From Acanthosepion esculentum (Eukaryota > Mollusca > Cephalopoda > Sepiida > Sepiidae): a DNA stretch of 64,000 bases. Positions 34,401-47,344 of this stretch are shown one piece after another (positions within the stretch are counted from its first letter, which is position 1; each line of letters begins with the position of its first letter). The position numbers and the translations under genes are program-made. A model generated the notes under the pieces. That model was not told the origin of the DNA and ran no database searches. It worked only from the letters and a program-made list of their open reading frames with translations. The DNA is taken from contig CAXIWW010000817.1 of assembly GCA_964036315.1 (NCBI GenBank), forward strand, positions 2,701,501 through 2,765,500. The letters are read 5' to 3'.

Positions 34401-36746
34401 CCAACAGCTGATAGCAAAAGTGCCAACTGCTGATAGCAAAAGTGCCAACAGATGATAGAAAAGTGCCAACAGCACCACAGTGCCAACTAGTACTAGGTAT
34501 GACTATAAACTACATCTGACAGCAAGGCTTCTGATTACATAAGGTCCCAGCTATGAGAAAATAGTGACCCCCCACTAAACAAAAAACACTATGAAAGTAT
34601 AAATATACATGTTTATATAAAAACTTGCGAACAACTCCAGTTGATAGCAAAAGTGCCAACAGCACCACAGCTGATAGCAAAAGTGCCAACAGCTGATAGT
34701 AATAGTGACAACAGCTGATTGCAATAAAGCCAACAGCTGATAGCAAAAGTGCCAACAGCACCACAGTGCCAACTAGTCCAAGGTATGACTATAAACTACA
34801 TCTGACAGCAAGGCTTCTGATCACAAAAGGTCCCAGCTATGAGCAAATAGTGACCCCCCACTAAAAAAAAAACACTATGAATGTATAAAAATACATGTTT
34901 ATATAAAAACTTGCGAACAACACCAGTTGATAGCAAAAGTGCCAACAGGACCACAGCTGATAGCAAAAGTGCCAACATCTGATAGCAAATGTGCCAAAAG
35001 CACCACAGTGCAAACTAGTCCTAGGTATGACTATAAACTACATCTGACAGCAAGGCTTCTGATCACAAAGGGTCCCAGCTATGAGCAAATATTGACCCCC
35101 CACTAAAATAAAAACATTATGAATGTATAAAAATACATGTTTATATAAAAACTTGCGAACAACACCAGTTGATAGCAAAAGTGCCAACAGCACCACAGCT
35201 GATAGCAAAAGTGCAGACAGCTGATAGCAAAAGTGCCAACAGCTGATAGCAAAAGTGCCAACAGCTGATAGTAACAGTGCCAACAACTGATAGCCAAAGT
35301 GCCAACAGCACCACAGTGCCAACTAGTCCTAGCTATGAATATAAATTACATCTGACAGCAAGGCTTCTGATCAAAAAGGGTCCCAGCTATGAGCAAATAG
35401 TGACGCCCCACTAAAAAAAAACACACTATGAAAGTAGAAAAATACATGTTTATATAAAAACTTGCGAAGAAAACCAGTTGATAACAAAAGTGCCAAAAGC
35501 ACCAGAGCTGATAGCAAAAGTGCCAACAGCTGATAGCAAAAGTGCCAACAGCTGGTAGCAAAAGTGCCAACAGCTGATAGCAAATGTGCCAACAGCACCA
35601 CAGTGCCAAATAGTCCTTGGTATGACTATAAACTACATCTGACAGCAAGGCTTCTTATCACAAAGGGTCCCAGGTATGAGCAAATAGTGACCCCCCACTA
35701 AAAAAAAAAACACTATGAAAGTATTAAAATACATGTTTATATAAAAACTTGCGAACAACACTAGTTGATAGCAAAAGTGCCAACAGCACCACAGCTGATA
35801 GCAAAAGTGCTAAACTCTGATAGCAAACGTGCAAACAGCTGATACCAAAAGTGCTAACAGCTGATAGCAAAAGTGCCAACAGCTGATAGAAAAAGTGCCA
35901 ACAGCACAACAGTGCCAACTAGTCCTAGGTATGATTATAAACTACATCTGACAGTAAGGCTTCTGATAACAAAGGGTCCCAGCTATGAGCAAATAGTTAA
36001 CACCCACTAAAAAAAAACTCTATGAAAGTATAAAAATACATGTTTATATAAAAACTTGCGAACAACACCAGCTGATAGCAAAAGTGCCAACAGCTGATAC
36101 CAAAATTGCCAACAGCTGATAGCAAAAGTGCCAACAGCTGATAGCAAAAGTGCCAACAGCTGATAGCAAAAGTGCCAACAGCTGATACCAAAAGTGCCAA
36201 AAGCTGATAGCAAAAGTGCCAACAGCTAATAGCAAAAGTGCCAACAGCTGATAGCAAAAGTGCCAACAGCTGATACCAAAAGTGCCAAAAGCTGATAGCA
36301 AAATGTCAACAGCTGATAGCAAAAGTGCCAACAGGTCATTGCAAAAGTGCCAACAGCTGATAGCAAAAGTGCCAGCAGCACCACATTGCCAATTAGTCCT
36401 AGGCATGAATATAAACTACATCTGACAGCAAGGGTTCTGATCACACAGGGTCCCAGCTATGAGCAAATATTGACCCCCCACTAAAAAAAAAACACTATGA
36501 ATGTATAAATATACATGTTTATATAAAAACTTGCGAACAACACCAGTTGATAGCAAAAATGCCAACAGCACCACAGCTGATAGCAAAAGTGCCAACAGCT
36601 CATAGCAAAAGTGCCAACAGCTGATAGCAAAAGGGCCAACAGCACCACAGTGCCAACTAGTCCTAGGTATGATTATAAACTACATCTGACAGCAAGGCTT
36701 CTGATCACAAAGGGTCCCAGCTATGAGACAATAGTGATCCCCAACT

Positions 36747-36760
36747 AAAAAAAAAAAAAA
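36747..36760. repeat. Longest homopolymer run of family A
   Basis: Fourteen A residues on the plus strand in the position that is a T-run of 7-12 in most plus-oriented units. This tract varies in length from unit to unit and acts as a microsatellite inside every unit. Confidence 0.85.
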
Positions 36761-39254
36761 CACTACGAAAGTATAAAAATACATGTTTATATAAAAACTT
36801 GCGAACAACACCAGTTGATAGCAAAAGTGCCAACAGCACCACAGCTGATAGCAAAAGTGCCAACAGCTGATAGCAAAAGTGCCAGCAGCTGATAACAAAA
36901 GTGCCAAAAGCTGATAGCAAAAGTGCCAACAGCTGATAGCAAAAGTGTCAACAGCTGATAGCAAAAGTGCCAACAGCTGATAATAAAAGTGCCAACAGCT
37001 GATAGCAAAAGTGCCAACAGCTGATAGCAAAAGTGCCAACAGCTGATACCAAAAGTGCCAACCGCTGATAGCAAAAGTGTCAACAGCTGATAGCAAAAGT
37101 GCCAACAGCACCCCAATGCCAAATAGTCCTAGGTATGACCATAACCTACATCTGACATCAAGTCTTCTGATAACAAAGGGTCCAAGCTATGAGCAAATAG
37201 TGACCCCCCACTAAAAAAAAAAACACTATGAAAGTATAAAAATACATATTTATATAAAAACTTGCGAACAACACCAGTTGATAGCAAAAGTGCCAACAGC
37301 ACCACAGCTGATAGCAAAAGTTCCAACAGCTGATAGCAAAAGTGCCAACAGCTGATAGCAAAAGTGCCAACAGCTGATAGCTAAAGTGCCAACAGCTGAT
37401 AGCAAAAGTGCCAAGAGCACCACATTGCCAACTAGTCCTAGGTATGACTATAAACTACATCTGACAGCAAGGCTTCTGATCACAAAGGGTCCCAGCTATG
37501 AGCAAATAGTGACCCCCCACTAAAAAAAAAACACAATGAATGTATAAAAATACATGTTTATATAAAAACTTCCGAACAACACCAGTTGATAACAAAAGTG
37601 CAAACAGCACCACAGCTGATAGCAAAAGTGCCAACATCTGATACCAAACATGCCAACAGCTGATACCAAAAGTGCCAACAGCTGATAGCAGAAGTGCCAA
37701 CATCTGATAGCAAAAGTGCCAACAGCTGATAGCAAAAGTGCCAACAGCACCACAGTACCAACTAGTCCTAGGTATGACTATAAACTACATCTGATAGCAA
37801 GGCTTCTGATCACAAAGGGTTCCAGCTATGAGCAAATAGTTACCCCCCACTAAACAAAAACACTATGAAATTTTAAAAATACATGTTTACATAAAAACTT
37901 GCGAACAACACCAGTTGATAGCAAAAGTGCAAACAGCACCACAGCTGATAGCAAAAGTGCAAACAGGTGATAGCAAAAGTGCCAACAGCTGATAGCAAAA
38001 GTGACAACAGCTGATAGCAAAAGTGCCAACAGCACCACAGTGCCAACTAGTCCTAGGTATGACTATAAACTACATCTGACAGCAAGTCTTCTGATCACAA
38101 AGGGTCCCAGCTATGAGCAAATAGTGACCCCCACTAAAAAAAAACACTATGAAAGTATAAAAATACATGTTTATATAAAAACTTGCGAACAACACCAGTT
38201 GATTGCAAAAGTGCTAACAGCACCACATCTCATAGCAAAAGTGCCAACAGCTTATTGCAAAAGTGCCAACAGCTGATAGCAAAAGTGCCAACAGCTGATA
38301 GCAAAAGTGCCAACAGCACCACAGTGCCAACTAGTCCTAGGTATGATTATAAACTACATCTGACAGCAAGGCTTCTGATCACAAAGGGTCCCAGCTCTGA
38401 GCAAATAGTGACCCCCCACTAAAAACAAACACTATGAAAGTATAAAAATACATCTTTATATAAAAACTTGCGAACAACACTAGTTGATAGCAAAAGTGCC
38501 AATAGCACCACAGCTGATAGCAAAAGTGCCAACATCTGATACCAAAAGTGCCAACAGCTGATACCAAAAGTGGCAACAGCTAATAGCAAAAGTGCCAACA
38601 GCACCAGAGTGCCAACTAGTTTTAGGTATGACTATAAACTATATCTGACAGCAAGGCTTCTGATCACAAAGGGTCCCAGCTATGAGCAAAGAATGACCAC
38701 CCCCTAAAAAAAAACACTATGAAATATAAAAATACATGTTTATATAAAAACTTGCGTACAACACCAGTTGATAGCAAAAGTGACAACAGCACCACAGCTG
38801 ATAGCAAAAGTGCCAACAGCTGATAGCAAAAGTGCCAACAGCTGATAGCAAAAGTGACAACAGCTGATAGCAAAAGTGCCATCAACTGATAGCAAAAGTG
38901 CCAACAGCTGATAGCAAAAGTGACAACAGCTGATAGCAAAAGTGCCAACAGCTGATAGCAAAAGTGTCAACAGCACCACAGTGCCAACTAGTCCTAGGTA
39001 TGACTATAAACTACATCTGACAGCAAGTCTTCTGATCACAAAGGGTCCCAGCTATGAGCAAATAGTGACCCCCACTAAAAAAAAACACTATGAAAGTATA
39101 AAAATACATGTTTATATAAAAACTTGCGAACAACACCAGTTGATAGCAAAAGTGCCAACAGCACCACAGCTGATAGCAAAAGTGCCGACAGCTGATAGCA
39201 AAAGTGCCAACAGCAGATAGCAAAAGTGCACACAGCACCACATTGCCAACTAGT

Positions 39255-39910
39255 CCTAGGTATGACTATAAACTACATCTTTCAGCAAGGCTTCTGATCA
39301 CAAAGGGTCCCAGCTATGAGCAAATAGTGACCCCTCACTGAAAAAAAAACACTATGAAAGTATAAAAATACATGTTTATATAATAACTTGCGAACAACAC
39401 CAGTTGATAGCAAAAGTGCCAACAGCACCACAGCTGATAGCAAAAGTGCCAACAGCTGATAGCAAATGTGCCAACAGCTGATAGCAAAAGTGCCAACAGC
39501 TGATGGCAAAAGTGCCAACAGCTGATAGCAAAAGTGCCAACAGCACTACAGTGCCAACTAGTCCTAGGTATGATTATAAACTACATCTGACAGCAAGGCT
39601 TCTGATCACAAAGGGTCCCAGCTATGAGCAAATAGTGACACCCCACTAAAAAAAACACAATGAAAGTAAAAATATACCTGTTTATATAAAAACTTGCGAA
39701 CATCACCAGTTGATAGCAAAAGTGCAAACAGCACCACAGCTGATAGCAAATGTGCCAACAGCTGATAGCAAAAGTGCCAGCAGCTGATAGCCAAAGTGCC
39801 AAAAGCTGATAGTAAAAGTGCCAACAGCTGATAGCAAAAGAGCCAACAGCACCACATTGCCAACTAGTCCTAGGTATGACTATAAACTACATCTGACAGC
39901 AAGATTTCTG
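39255..39910 (-). repeat. Dispersed unit group, right copy
   Basis: Partner of 5,936-6,590. The unit 39,255-39,562 is about the same length (308 bp) as 5,936-6,242 (307 bp), and most rare variants are shared. It is truncated at 39,910 in GATTTCTG, where plus-oriented 22-bp copies begin. Confidence 0.78.
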
Positions 39911-41285
39911 CTGTTGGAAATTTTACTATCATCTGTTGGCACTTTTGCTATTAGCTGTTGGCACTTTTGGTAGCAGCTGTTGGAACTTTTGCTATCAGCT
40001 GTTGGCACTTTTGCTATCAGCTCTGGTGCTGTTGGCACTTTTGCTATCAACTGGTGTTGTTCGCAAGTTTTTATATAAACATGTATTTTTATACTTTCAT
40101 ATTGTTTTTTTTTACTGGGGGGTCACTATTTGCTCATAGCTGTGACCTTTGTGATCAGAAGCCTTGCTGTCAGATTTAGTTTATAGTCATACTTAGGACT
40201 AATCGTTACTGTGGTGCTGTTGGCACTTTTGCTCTCAGCTGTTGGCACTTTTGCTATCAGCTGTTGGCACTTTTGCTATCAGCTGTTGCACTTTTGCTAT
40301 CAGCTGTGGTGCTGTTTGCACTTTTGCTATCAACTGGTGTTGTTCGCAAGTTTTTAGATAAACATGTATTTTTATACTTTCATAGTGTTTTTTTTTAGTG
40401 GGGGGTAACCATTTGCTCATAGCTGGGAACCTTTGTGATCAGAAGCCTTGCTGTCAGATGTAGTTTATAGTCATACCTATGAATAGTTGGCACTGTGGTG
40501 CTGTTGGCACTTTTGCTATCAGCTGTTGGCACTTTTGCTATCAACTTTTGGCACTTTTGGTATCAGCTGTTGGCACTTTTGGTATCAGCTGTGGTGCTCT
40601 TTGCACTTTTGCTATCAACTGGTGTTGTTCGCAAGTTTTAATATAAACATGTATTTTTATACTTTCATAGACTTTTCTTTTAGTGGGGGTAACTATTTGC
40701 TCATAGCTGGGACCCTTTGTGATTAGAAGCCTAGCTGTCCGATGTTGCTTATAGTCATACCTAGGACTAGTTGGCAATGTGGTGCTGTTGGCACTTTTGC
40801 TATCAGCTGTTGGCACTTTTGCTATCAGCTGTTCGCACTTTTGCTATCAGCATTTGGCACTTTTGGTATCAGCTGTTTGCACTTTTGCTATCAGCGGTTG
40901 GCATTTTTGCTATCAGCTGTTGGCACATTTGGTATCATCTGTTGGAACTTTTGCTATCAGCTGTTGGCACGTTTGCTATCAGCTTTTGACACTTTTTCTA
41001 TCAGCTGTTGGCACTTTTGCTATCAGCTGTTGGCACTTTTGCTATCAGCTTTTGGCACTTTTGGTATCAGCTGTTGGCACTTTTGCTATCAGCTGTTGGC
41101 ATTTTGCTATCAGCTGGGGTGCTGTTGGCACTTTTGCTATCAACTGGGTTGTTCGCAAGTTTTTATATAAACATGTATTTTTATAATTTCATAGTGTTTT
41201 TTTTTTAGTGGGGGGTCACTATTTGCTCATAGCTGGGACCCTTTCTGCTCAGAAGACTTGCTGTCAGATGTAGTTTATAGTCATA

Positions 41286-42117
41286 CCTAGGACTAGTTGG
41301 CACTGTGTTGCTGTTGGCACTTTTGCTATCATTTGTTGGCACTTTTTCTATCAGCTGTTGGCACTTTTGCTATCAGCTGTTTGCACTTTTGCTATCAGCT
41401 TTTGTCACTTTTGGTATCAGCTGTTGGCACTTTTGCTATCAGCTGTTGGCACTTTTGCTATCAGCTGTTTGTTTTTTCGGTATCATCTGTTGGCACTTTT
41501 GCTATCAGCTGTTGGAACTTTTGCTATCAGCTTTTGGCACTTTTGTTATCAGCTGGTGGCACTTTTGCTATCAGCTGTTGACACTTTTGCTATCAGCTGT
41601 TGGCACTTTTGCTATCAGCTGTGGTGCTGTTTGCACTTTAGCTCTCAACTGGTGGTGTTCGCAGGTTTTTTTGTAAACATGTATTTTTATAATTTCATAG
41701 TGTTTTTTTTTTAGTGGGGGGTAACTATTTGCTCATAGCTGGGACCCTTTGTGATCAGAAGACTTGCTGTCAGATGTAGTTTATAGTCATACCTAGGACT
41801 AGTTGGAACTGTCGTGCTGTTGGCACTTTTGCTATCAGCTGTTGGCACTTTTGCTGTCAGATGTTAGCACTTTTGCTATCAGCTGTTGGCACTTTTGGTA
41901 TCAGCTGTTGGCACTTTTGCTATCAGCTGTTGGCACTTTTGCTATCAGCTGTGGTGCTGTTAGCACTTTTGCTATCAACTGGTGTTGTTCGCAAGTTTTT
42001 ATATAAACATGTATATTTATACATTCATAGTGTTTTTTTAGTGGGGGGTCACTATTTGCTCATAGCTGGGACCCTTTGTGATCAGAAACCTTGCTGTCAG
42101 ATGTAGTCATACCTAGG
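41286..42117 (+). repeat. Inverted segmental copy, right arm
   Basis: Partner of 30,406-31,423 in opposite orientation. It has GTGGTGTTCGCAGG then a T-run and GTAAACATG near 41,650-41,682, a sequence seen only in these two units. The two arms lie about 9.9 kb apart and on either side of the orientation switch at 39,910/39,911. Confidence 0.8.
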
Positions 42118-43009
42118 ACTAGTTGGCAAAGTGGTGCTGTTGGCACTTTTGCTATCAGCTGTTGGCACTTTTGCTATCAGCTGTGGTGCTGTTGGCACTT
42201 TTGCTATGAACTTGTGTTGTTCGCTAGTTTTTATAAAAACATGTATTTTTATAATTTTATAGTGTTTTTTTTTAGTGGGGGGTCACTATTTGCTCATAGC
42301 TGGGACCCTTTTTGATCAGAAGCCTTGCTGTTAGATGTAGTTTATAATCATACCTAGGACTAGTTGCCACTGTGGTGCTGTTGGCACTTTTGCTATCAGC
42401 TGTTGGCACTTTTGCTATCAGCTGTTGGCACTTTTGCTATCAGCTGTTGGCACTTTTGCTATCAGCTGTTGGCACATTTGCTATCAGCTGTGGTGCTGTT
42501 GGCACTTTTCCTATCAACTGGTGTTGTTCGCAAGTTTTTATATAAACATGTATTTTTATACATTCATGGTTTTTTTTTTTAATGGGGCGTCACAATTTGC
42601 TCATAGCTGGGACACTTTGTGATCAGAAGCCTTGCTGTCAGATGTAGTTTATAGTCTTACCTACGACTAGTTGGCACTGTGGTGCTGTTGGCACTTTTGC
42701 TATCAGCTTTCGGCATTTTGCTATCAGCTGTTGGCACTTTTGCTATCAGCTGTTTGCACTTTTGCTATCAGCTGTTGGCACTTTTGCTATCAGCTGTTGG
42801 CACTTTTGCTATCAGCTGTGGTGCTGTTTGTACTTTTGCTATCAACTGGTGTTGTTCGCAAGTTTTTGTAGAAACATGTATTTTTATATTTTCATAATGT
42901 TTTTTTTAGTGGGGTGTCACTATTTGTTCATAGATGGGGCCCTTTGTGATCAGAAGCCTTGCTGTCAGGATGTAGATTATTTAAACCTAGGACTAGTTGG
43001 CACTGTGGT

Positions 43010-43735
43010 GCTGTTGGCACTTTTGCTATCAGCTGTTGGCACTTTTTCTATGAGCTGTTGGCACTTTTGCTATCAGCTGATGGCACTTTTGCTATCAGCT
43101 GTTGGCACATTTGCTATCAACTGTTGGCACTTCAGCTATCAGCTTTTGGCACTTTTAGTATCAGCTGTCGGCACTTTTGCTATCAGCTGTTGGCACTTTT
43201 GCTATCAGCTGTTGGCACTTTTGCTATCAGCTTTTGGCACTTTTGGTATCATCTCTTTGCACTTTTGCTATCAACTGTTGGCACTTTTGCTATCAGCTTT
43301 TGGCACTTTTGGTATCAGCTGTTGGCACTTTTGCTATCAGCTGTTGGCACTTTTGCTATCAACTGTTGGCACTTTTGCTATCAACTGTTGGCACTTTTGC
43401 TATCAGCTTTTGGCACTTTTGGTATCAGCTGTTGGCACTTTTGCTATCAGCTGTTGGCACTTTTGCTATCAACTGTTGGCACTTTTGCTATCAGCTTTTG
43501 GCACTTTTAGTATCAGCTGTTGGCACTTTTGCTATCAGCTGTTGGCACTTTTGCTATCAGCTGTTGGCACTTTTGCTATCAGCTTTTGGCACTTTTGCTA
43601 TCATCTGTTTGCACTTTTGCTATCAGCTGTTGGCAATTTGCTATCAGTTTTTGGCACTTAAGGTATCAGCTGTTGGCAATTTTGCTATCAGCTGTGGTGC
43701 TGTTGGCACTTTTGCTATCAACTGGTGTTGTTCGC
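43010..43735 (+). repeat. Very long 22-bp minisatellite run in A6
   Basis: About 32 copies of the 22-bp repeat in one unit (42,986-43,862). The variant pair AGCTTTTGGCAC / TTTTGGTATCA or TTTTAGTATCA recurs near 43,141, 43,229, 43,295, 43,405 and 43,493, at spacings of 88, 66, 110 and 88 bp, all multiples of 22. The run has therefore grown by duplicating blocks of three to five copies and not single copies. Confidence 0.88.
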
Positions 43736-43738
43736 AAG

Positions 43739-45477
43739 TTTTTATATAAATATGTATTTTTACACTTTCATAGTGTTTTTTTTAGTGGGGGGTCACTATT
43801 TGCACATAGCTGGGACCCTTTGTGATCAGAAGCCTTGCTGTCAGATGTAGTTTATAGTCATACCTAGGACTAGTTTGCAATGTGGTGCTGTTGGCACTTT
43901 TGCTATCACCTGTTGGCACTTTTGCTATCAGCTGTGGTGCTGTTTGCACTTTTGCTATCAACTGGTGTTGTTCGCAAGTTTTTATATAAACATGTATTTT
44001 TATACTTTCATAGTGTTTTTTTTTAGGGGGGTTAACTATTTGCTCATAGCTGGGACACTTTGTGATCAGAAGCCTTGCTGTCCGATGTAGTTTATAGTCA
44101 TACCTAGGAGTAGTTGGCACTGTGGTGTTGTTGGCACTTTTGCTATCAGCTGTTGGCACTTTTGCTATCAGCTGTTGGCACTTTTGCTATCAGCTGTTGG
44201 AACTTTTGCTATCAGCTGTGGTGCTGTTGGCACTTTTGCTATCAACTGGTGTTGTTCGCAAGTTTTTATATAAACATGTATTTTTATAATTTCATAGTGT
44301 TTTTTTTTTAGTGGGGGTCACTATTTGCTCATAGCTGGGACCCTTTGTGATCAGAAGCCTTGCTGTCAAATGTAGTTTATAGTCATACCTAGGACTAGTT
44401 GGCACAGTGGTGACGTTGGCACTTTTGGTATCAGCTGTTGGCACTTTTGCTATCAGCTGTTGGCACTTTTGCTATCATCTGTTGGCACTTTTGCTATCAG
44501 CTGTGGTGCTGTTGGCACTTTTGCTATCAACTCGTGTTTTTCGCAAGTTTTTATATAAACATGTATTTTTATACATTCATAGTGTTTTTTTTTAGTGGGG
44601 GGTCACTATTTGCTCATAGCTTGGACCCTTTGTGATCAGAAGCCTTGCTGTCAGATGTAGTTTATAGTCATACCTTGGACAAGTTTGCAATGTGGTGCTG
44701 TTGGCACTTTTGCTATCAGCTGTTGGAACTTTTGCTATCAGCTGTTGGCACTTTTACTATCAGCTGTTGGCAATTTGCTATCAGCTGTGGTGATGTTGGC
44801 ACTTTTGCTATCAACTGGTGTTGTTCGCAAGTTTTTATATAAACATGTATTTTTATATTTTCATAGTGTTTTTTTTTTAGTGGGGGGTCACTATTTGCTC
44901 ATAGCTGGGACACTTTGTGATCAGAAGCCTTGCTGTCAGATGTAGTTTATAGTCATACCTTGGACAAGTTGGCAATGTGGTGCTGTTGGCACTTTTGCTA
45001 TCAGCTGTGGTGCTGTTGGCACTTTTGCTATCAGCTGTTGGAACTTTTGCTATCAGCTGTTGGCACTTTTGCTATCAGCTTTTGGCACTTTTGGTATCAG
45101 CTGTTGGCACTTTTGATATCAGCGGTTTGCACTTTTGCTATCAGCTGTTGGCACTTTTGCTATCAGCTGTGGTGCTGTTGGCACTTTTGCTATCAACTGG
45201 TGTTGTTCGCAAGTTTTTATATAAACATGTATTTTTATACATTGATAATGTTTTTTTTTTAGTGGGGTGTCACTATTTGCACAAAGCTGGGACCCTTTGT
45301 GATCAGAAGCCTTGCTGTCAGATTTAGTTTATAGTCATACCTAGGACTAGTTGGCACTGTGGTGCTGATGGCACTTTTGCTATCAGCTGTTGGCACTTTT
45401 GCTATCAGCTGTTGGTACTTTTGCTATCAGCTGTGGTGCTGTTTGCACTGTTGCTATCAACTGGTGTTGTTCGCAAG
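43739..45477 (+). repeat. 1,739-bp tandem duplication, copy 1 (six family A units)
   Basis: Six family A units with anchors 43,863, 44,103, 44,388, 44,673, 44,958 and 45,340, repeated immediately downstream at a constant offset of 1,739. It includes the marker classes GGTTAACTATT, GTGACGTTGGCAC, AACTCGTGTTTTTCGC and CCTTGGACAAGTT. Few substitutions separate the copies, for example TTTAGTGGGG against TTTATTGGGG near 44,593 and 46,332, so the event is recent. Confidence 0.88.
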
Positions 45478-47228
45478 TTTTTATATAAATATGTATTTTT
45501 ACACTTTCTTAGTGTTTTTTTTAGTGGGGGGTCACTATTTGCACATAGCTGGGACCCTTTGTGATCAGAAGCCTTGCTGTCAGATGTAGTTTATAGTCAT
45601 ACCTAGGACTAGTTTGCAATGTGGTGCTGTTGGCACTTTTGCTATCACCTGTTGGCACTTTTGCTATCAGCTGTGGTGCTGTTTGCACTTTTGCTATCAA
45701 CTGGTGTTGTTCGCAAGTTTTTATATAAACATGTATTTTTATACTTTCATAGTGTTTTTTTTTAGTGGGGTTAACTATTTGCTCATAGCTGGGACACTTT
45801 GTGATCAGAAGCCTTGCTGTCCGATGTAGTTTATAGTCATACCTAGGAGTAGTTGGCACTGTGGTGTTGTTGGCACTTTTGCTATCAGCTGTTGGCACTT
45901 TTGCTATCAGCTGTTGGCACTTTTGCTATCAGCTGTTGGAACTTTTGCTATCAGCTGTGGTGCTGTTGGCACTTTTGCTATCAACTGGTGTTGTTCGCAA
46001 GTTTTTATATAAACATGTATTTTTATAATTTCATAGTGTTTTTTTTTTAGTGGGGGTCACTATTTGCTCATAGCTGGGACCCTTTGTGATCAGAAGCCTT
46101 GCTGTCAAATGTAGTTTATAGTCATACCTAGGACTAGTTGGCACAGTGGTGACGTTGGCACTTTTGGTATCAGCTGTTGGCACTTTTGCTATCAGCTGTT
46201 GGCACTTTTGCTATCATCTGTTGGCACTTTTGCTATCAGCTGTGGTGCTGTTGGCACTTTTGCTATCAACTCGTGTTTTTCGCAAGTTTTTATATAAACA
46301 TGTATTTTTATACATTCATAGTGTTTTTTTTTATTGGGGGGTCACTATTTGCTCATAGCTTGGACCCTTTGTGATCAGAAGCCTTGCTGTCAGATGTAGT
46401 TTATAGTCATACCTTGGACAAGTTTGCAATGTGGTGCTGTTGGCACTTTTGCTATCAGCTGTTGGAACTTTTGCTATCAGCTGTTGGCACTTTTACTATC
46501 AGCTGTTGGCAATTTGCTATCAGCTGTGGTGATGTTGGCACTTTTGCTATCAACTGGTGTTGTTCGCAAGTTTTTATATAAACATGTATTTTTATATTTT
46601 CATAGTGTTTTTTTTTTAGTGGGGGGTCACTATTTGCTCATAGCTGGGACACTTTGTGATCAGAAGCCTTGCTGTCAGATGTAGTTTATAGTCATACCTT
46701 GGACAAGTTGGCAATGTGGTGCTGTTGGCACTTTTGCTATCAGCTGTGGTGCTGTTGGCACTTTTGCTATCAGCTGTTGGAACTTTTGCTATCAGCTGTT
46801 GGCACTTTTGCTATCAGCTTTTGGCACTTTTGGTATCAGCTGTTGGCACTTTTGATATCAGCGGTTTGCACTTTTGCTATCAGCTGTTGGCACTTTTGCT
46901 ATCAGCTGTGGTGCTGTTGGCACTTTTGCTATCAACTGGTGTTGTTCGCAAGTTTTTATATAAACATGTATTTTTATACATTGATAATGTTTTTTTTTTA
47001 GTGGGGTGTCACTATTTGCACAAAGCTGGGACCCTTTGTGATCAGAAGCCTTGCTGTCAGATTTAGTTTATAGTCATACCTAGGACTAGTTGGCACTGTG
47101 GTGCTGATGGCACTTTTGCTATCAGCTGTTGGCACTTTTGCTATCAGCTGTTGGTACTTTTGCTATCAGCTGTGGTGCTGTTTGCACTGTTGCTATCAAC
47201 TGGTGTTGTTCGCAAGTTTTTATATAAA
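45478..47228 (+). repeat. 1,739-bp tandem duplication, copy 2
   Basis: Second copy of the six-unit block, directly abutting copy 1. The join lies in the AT-rich constant part, where both copies have ATAAATATG and TTTTTACACTTTC. Copy 2 ends where its relative would repeat that ATAAATATG form but instead reads ATAAACATG (about 47,228). This supports unequal crossing-over between constant parts of two units. Confidence 0.87.
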
Positions 47229-47344
47229 CATGTATTTTTATAATTTCATAGTGTTTTTTTTTTTTAGTGGGGGGTCACTATTTGCTCATAGCTTGGACCC
47301 TTTGTGATCAGAAGCATTGCTGTCAGATGTAGTTTATAGTCATA

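Larger units (their letters stand above)
30286..39910 (-). repeat. Family A satellite, block A5 (minus orientation)
   Basis: About 30 minus-oriented family A units with anchors from 30,406 to 39,869. Several anchors are mutated (CTTAGT near 33,880, CCTAAG near 34,147, CCAAGG near 34,790, CCTTGG near 35,614). The longest unit (30,736-31,417, about 680 bp) has about 23 copies of the 22-bp repeat. Internal duplications include units with GTAGAAAAATACATG and GAAAACCAG at 33,300-33,420 and again at 35,370-35,480. The block lies between two orientation switches and has relatives on both sides (30,406-31,423 against 41,286-42,117 inverted; 39,255-39,910 against 5,936-6,590 direct). Confidence 0.95.

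Noticed and set aside
36747..36760. A-run as a retrotransposon tail
   Set aside because: The same tract, of variable length, is an internal part of every family A unit, with constant sequence on both sides.
43010..43735. CRISPR-like array
   Set aside because: The 22-bp copies are directly adjacent with no unique spacers, and nothing else suggests a prokaryote.
44020..44036. TTAGGG strings in the T-run region, also near 26,270, 50,320 and 60,930
   Set aside because: These are variants of the T-run plus AGTGGGG of family A, single and not tandem, unlike the 30,273 motif.
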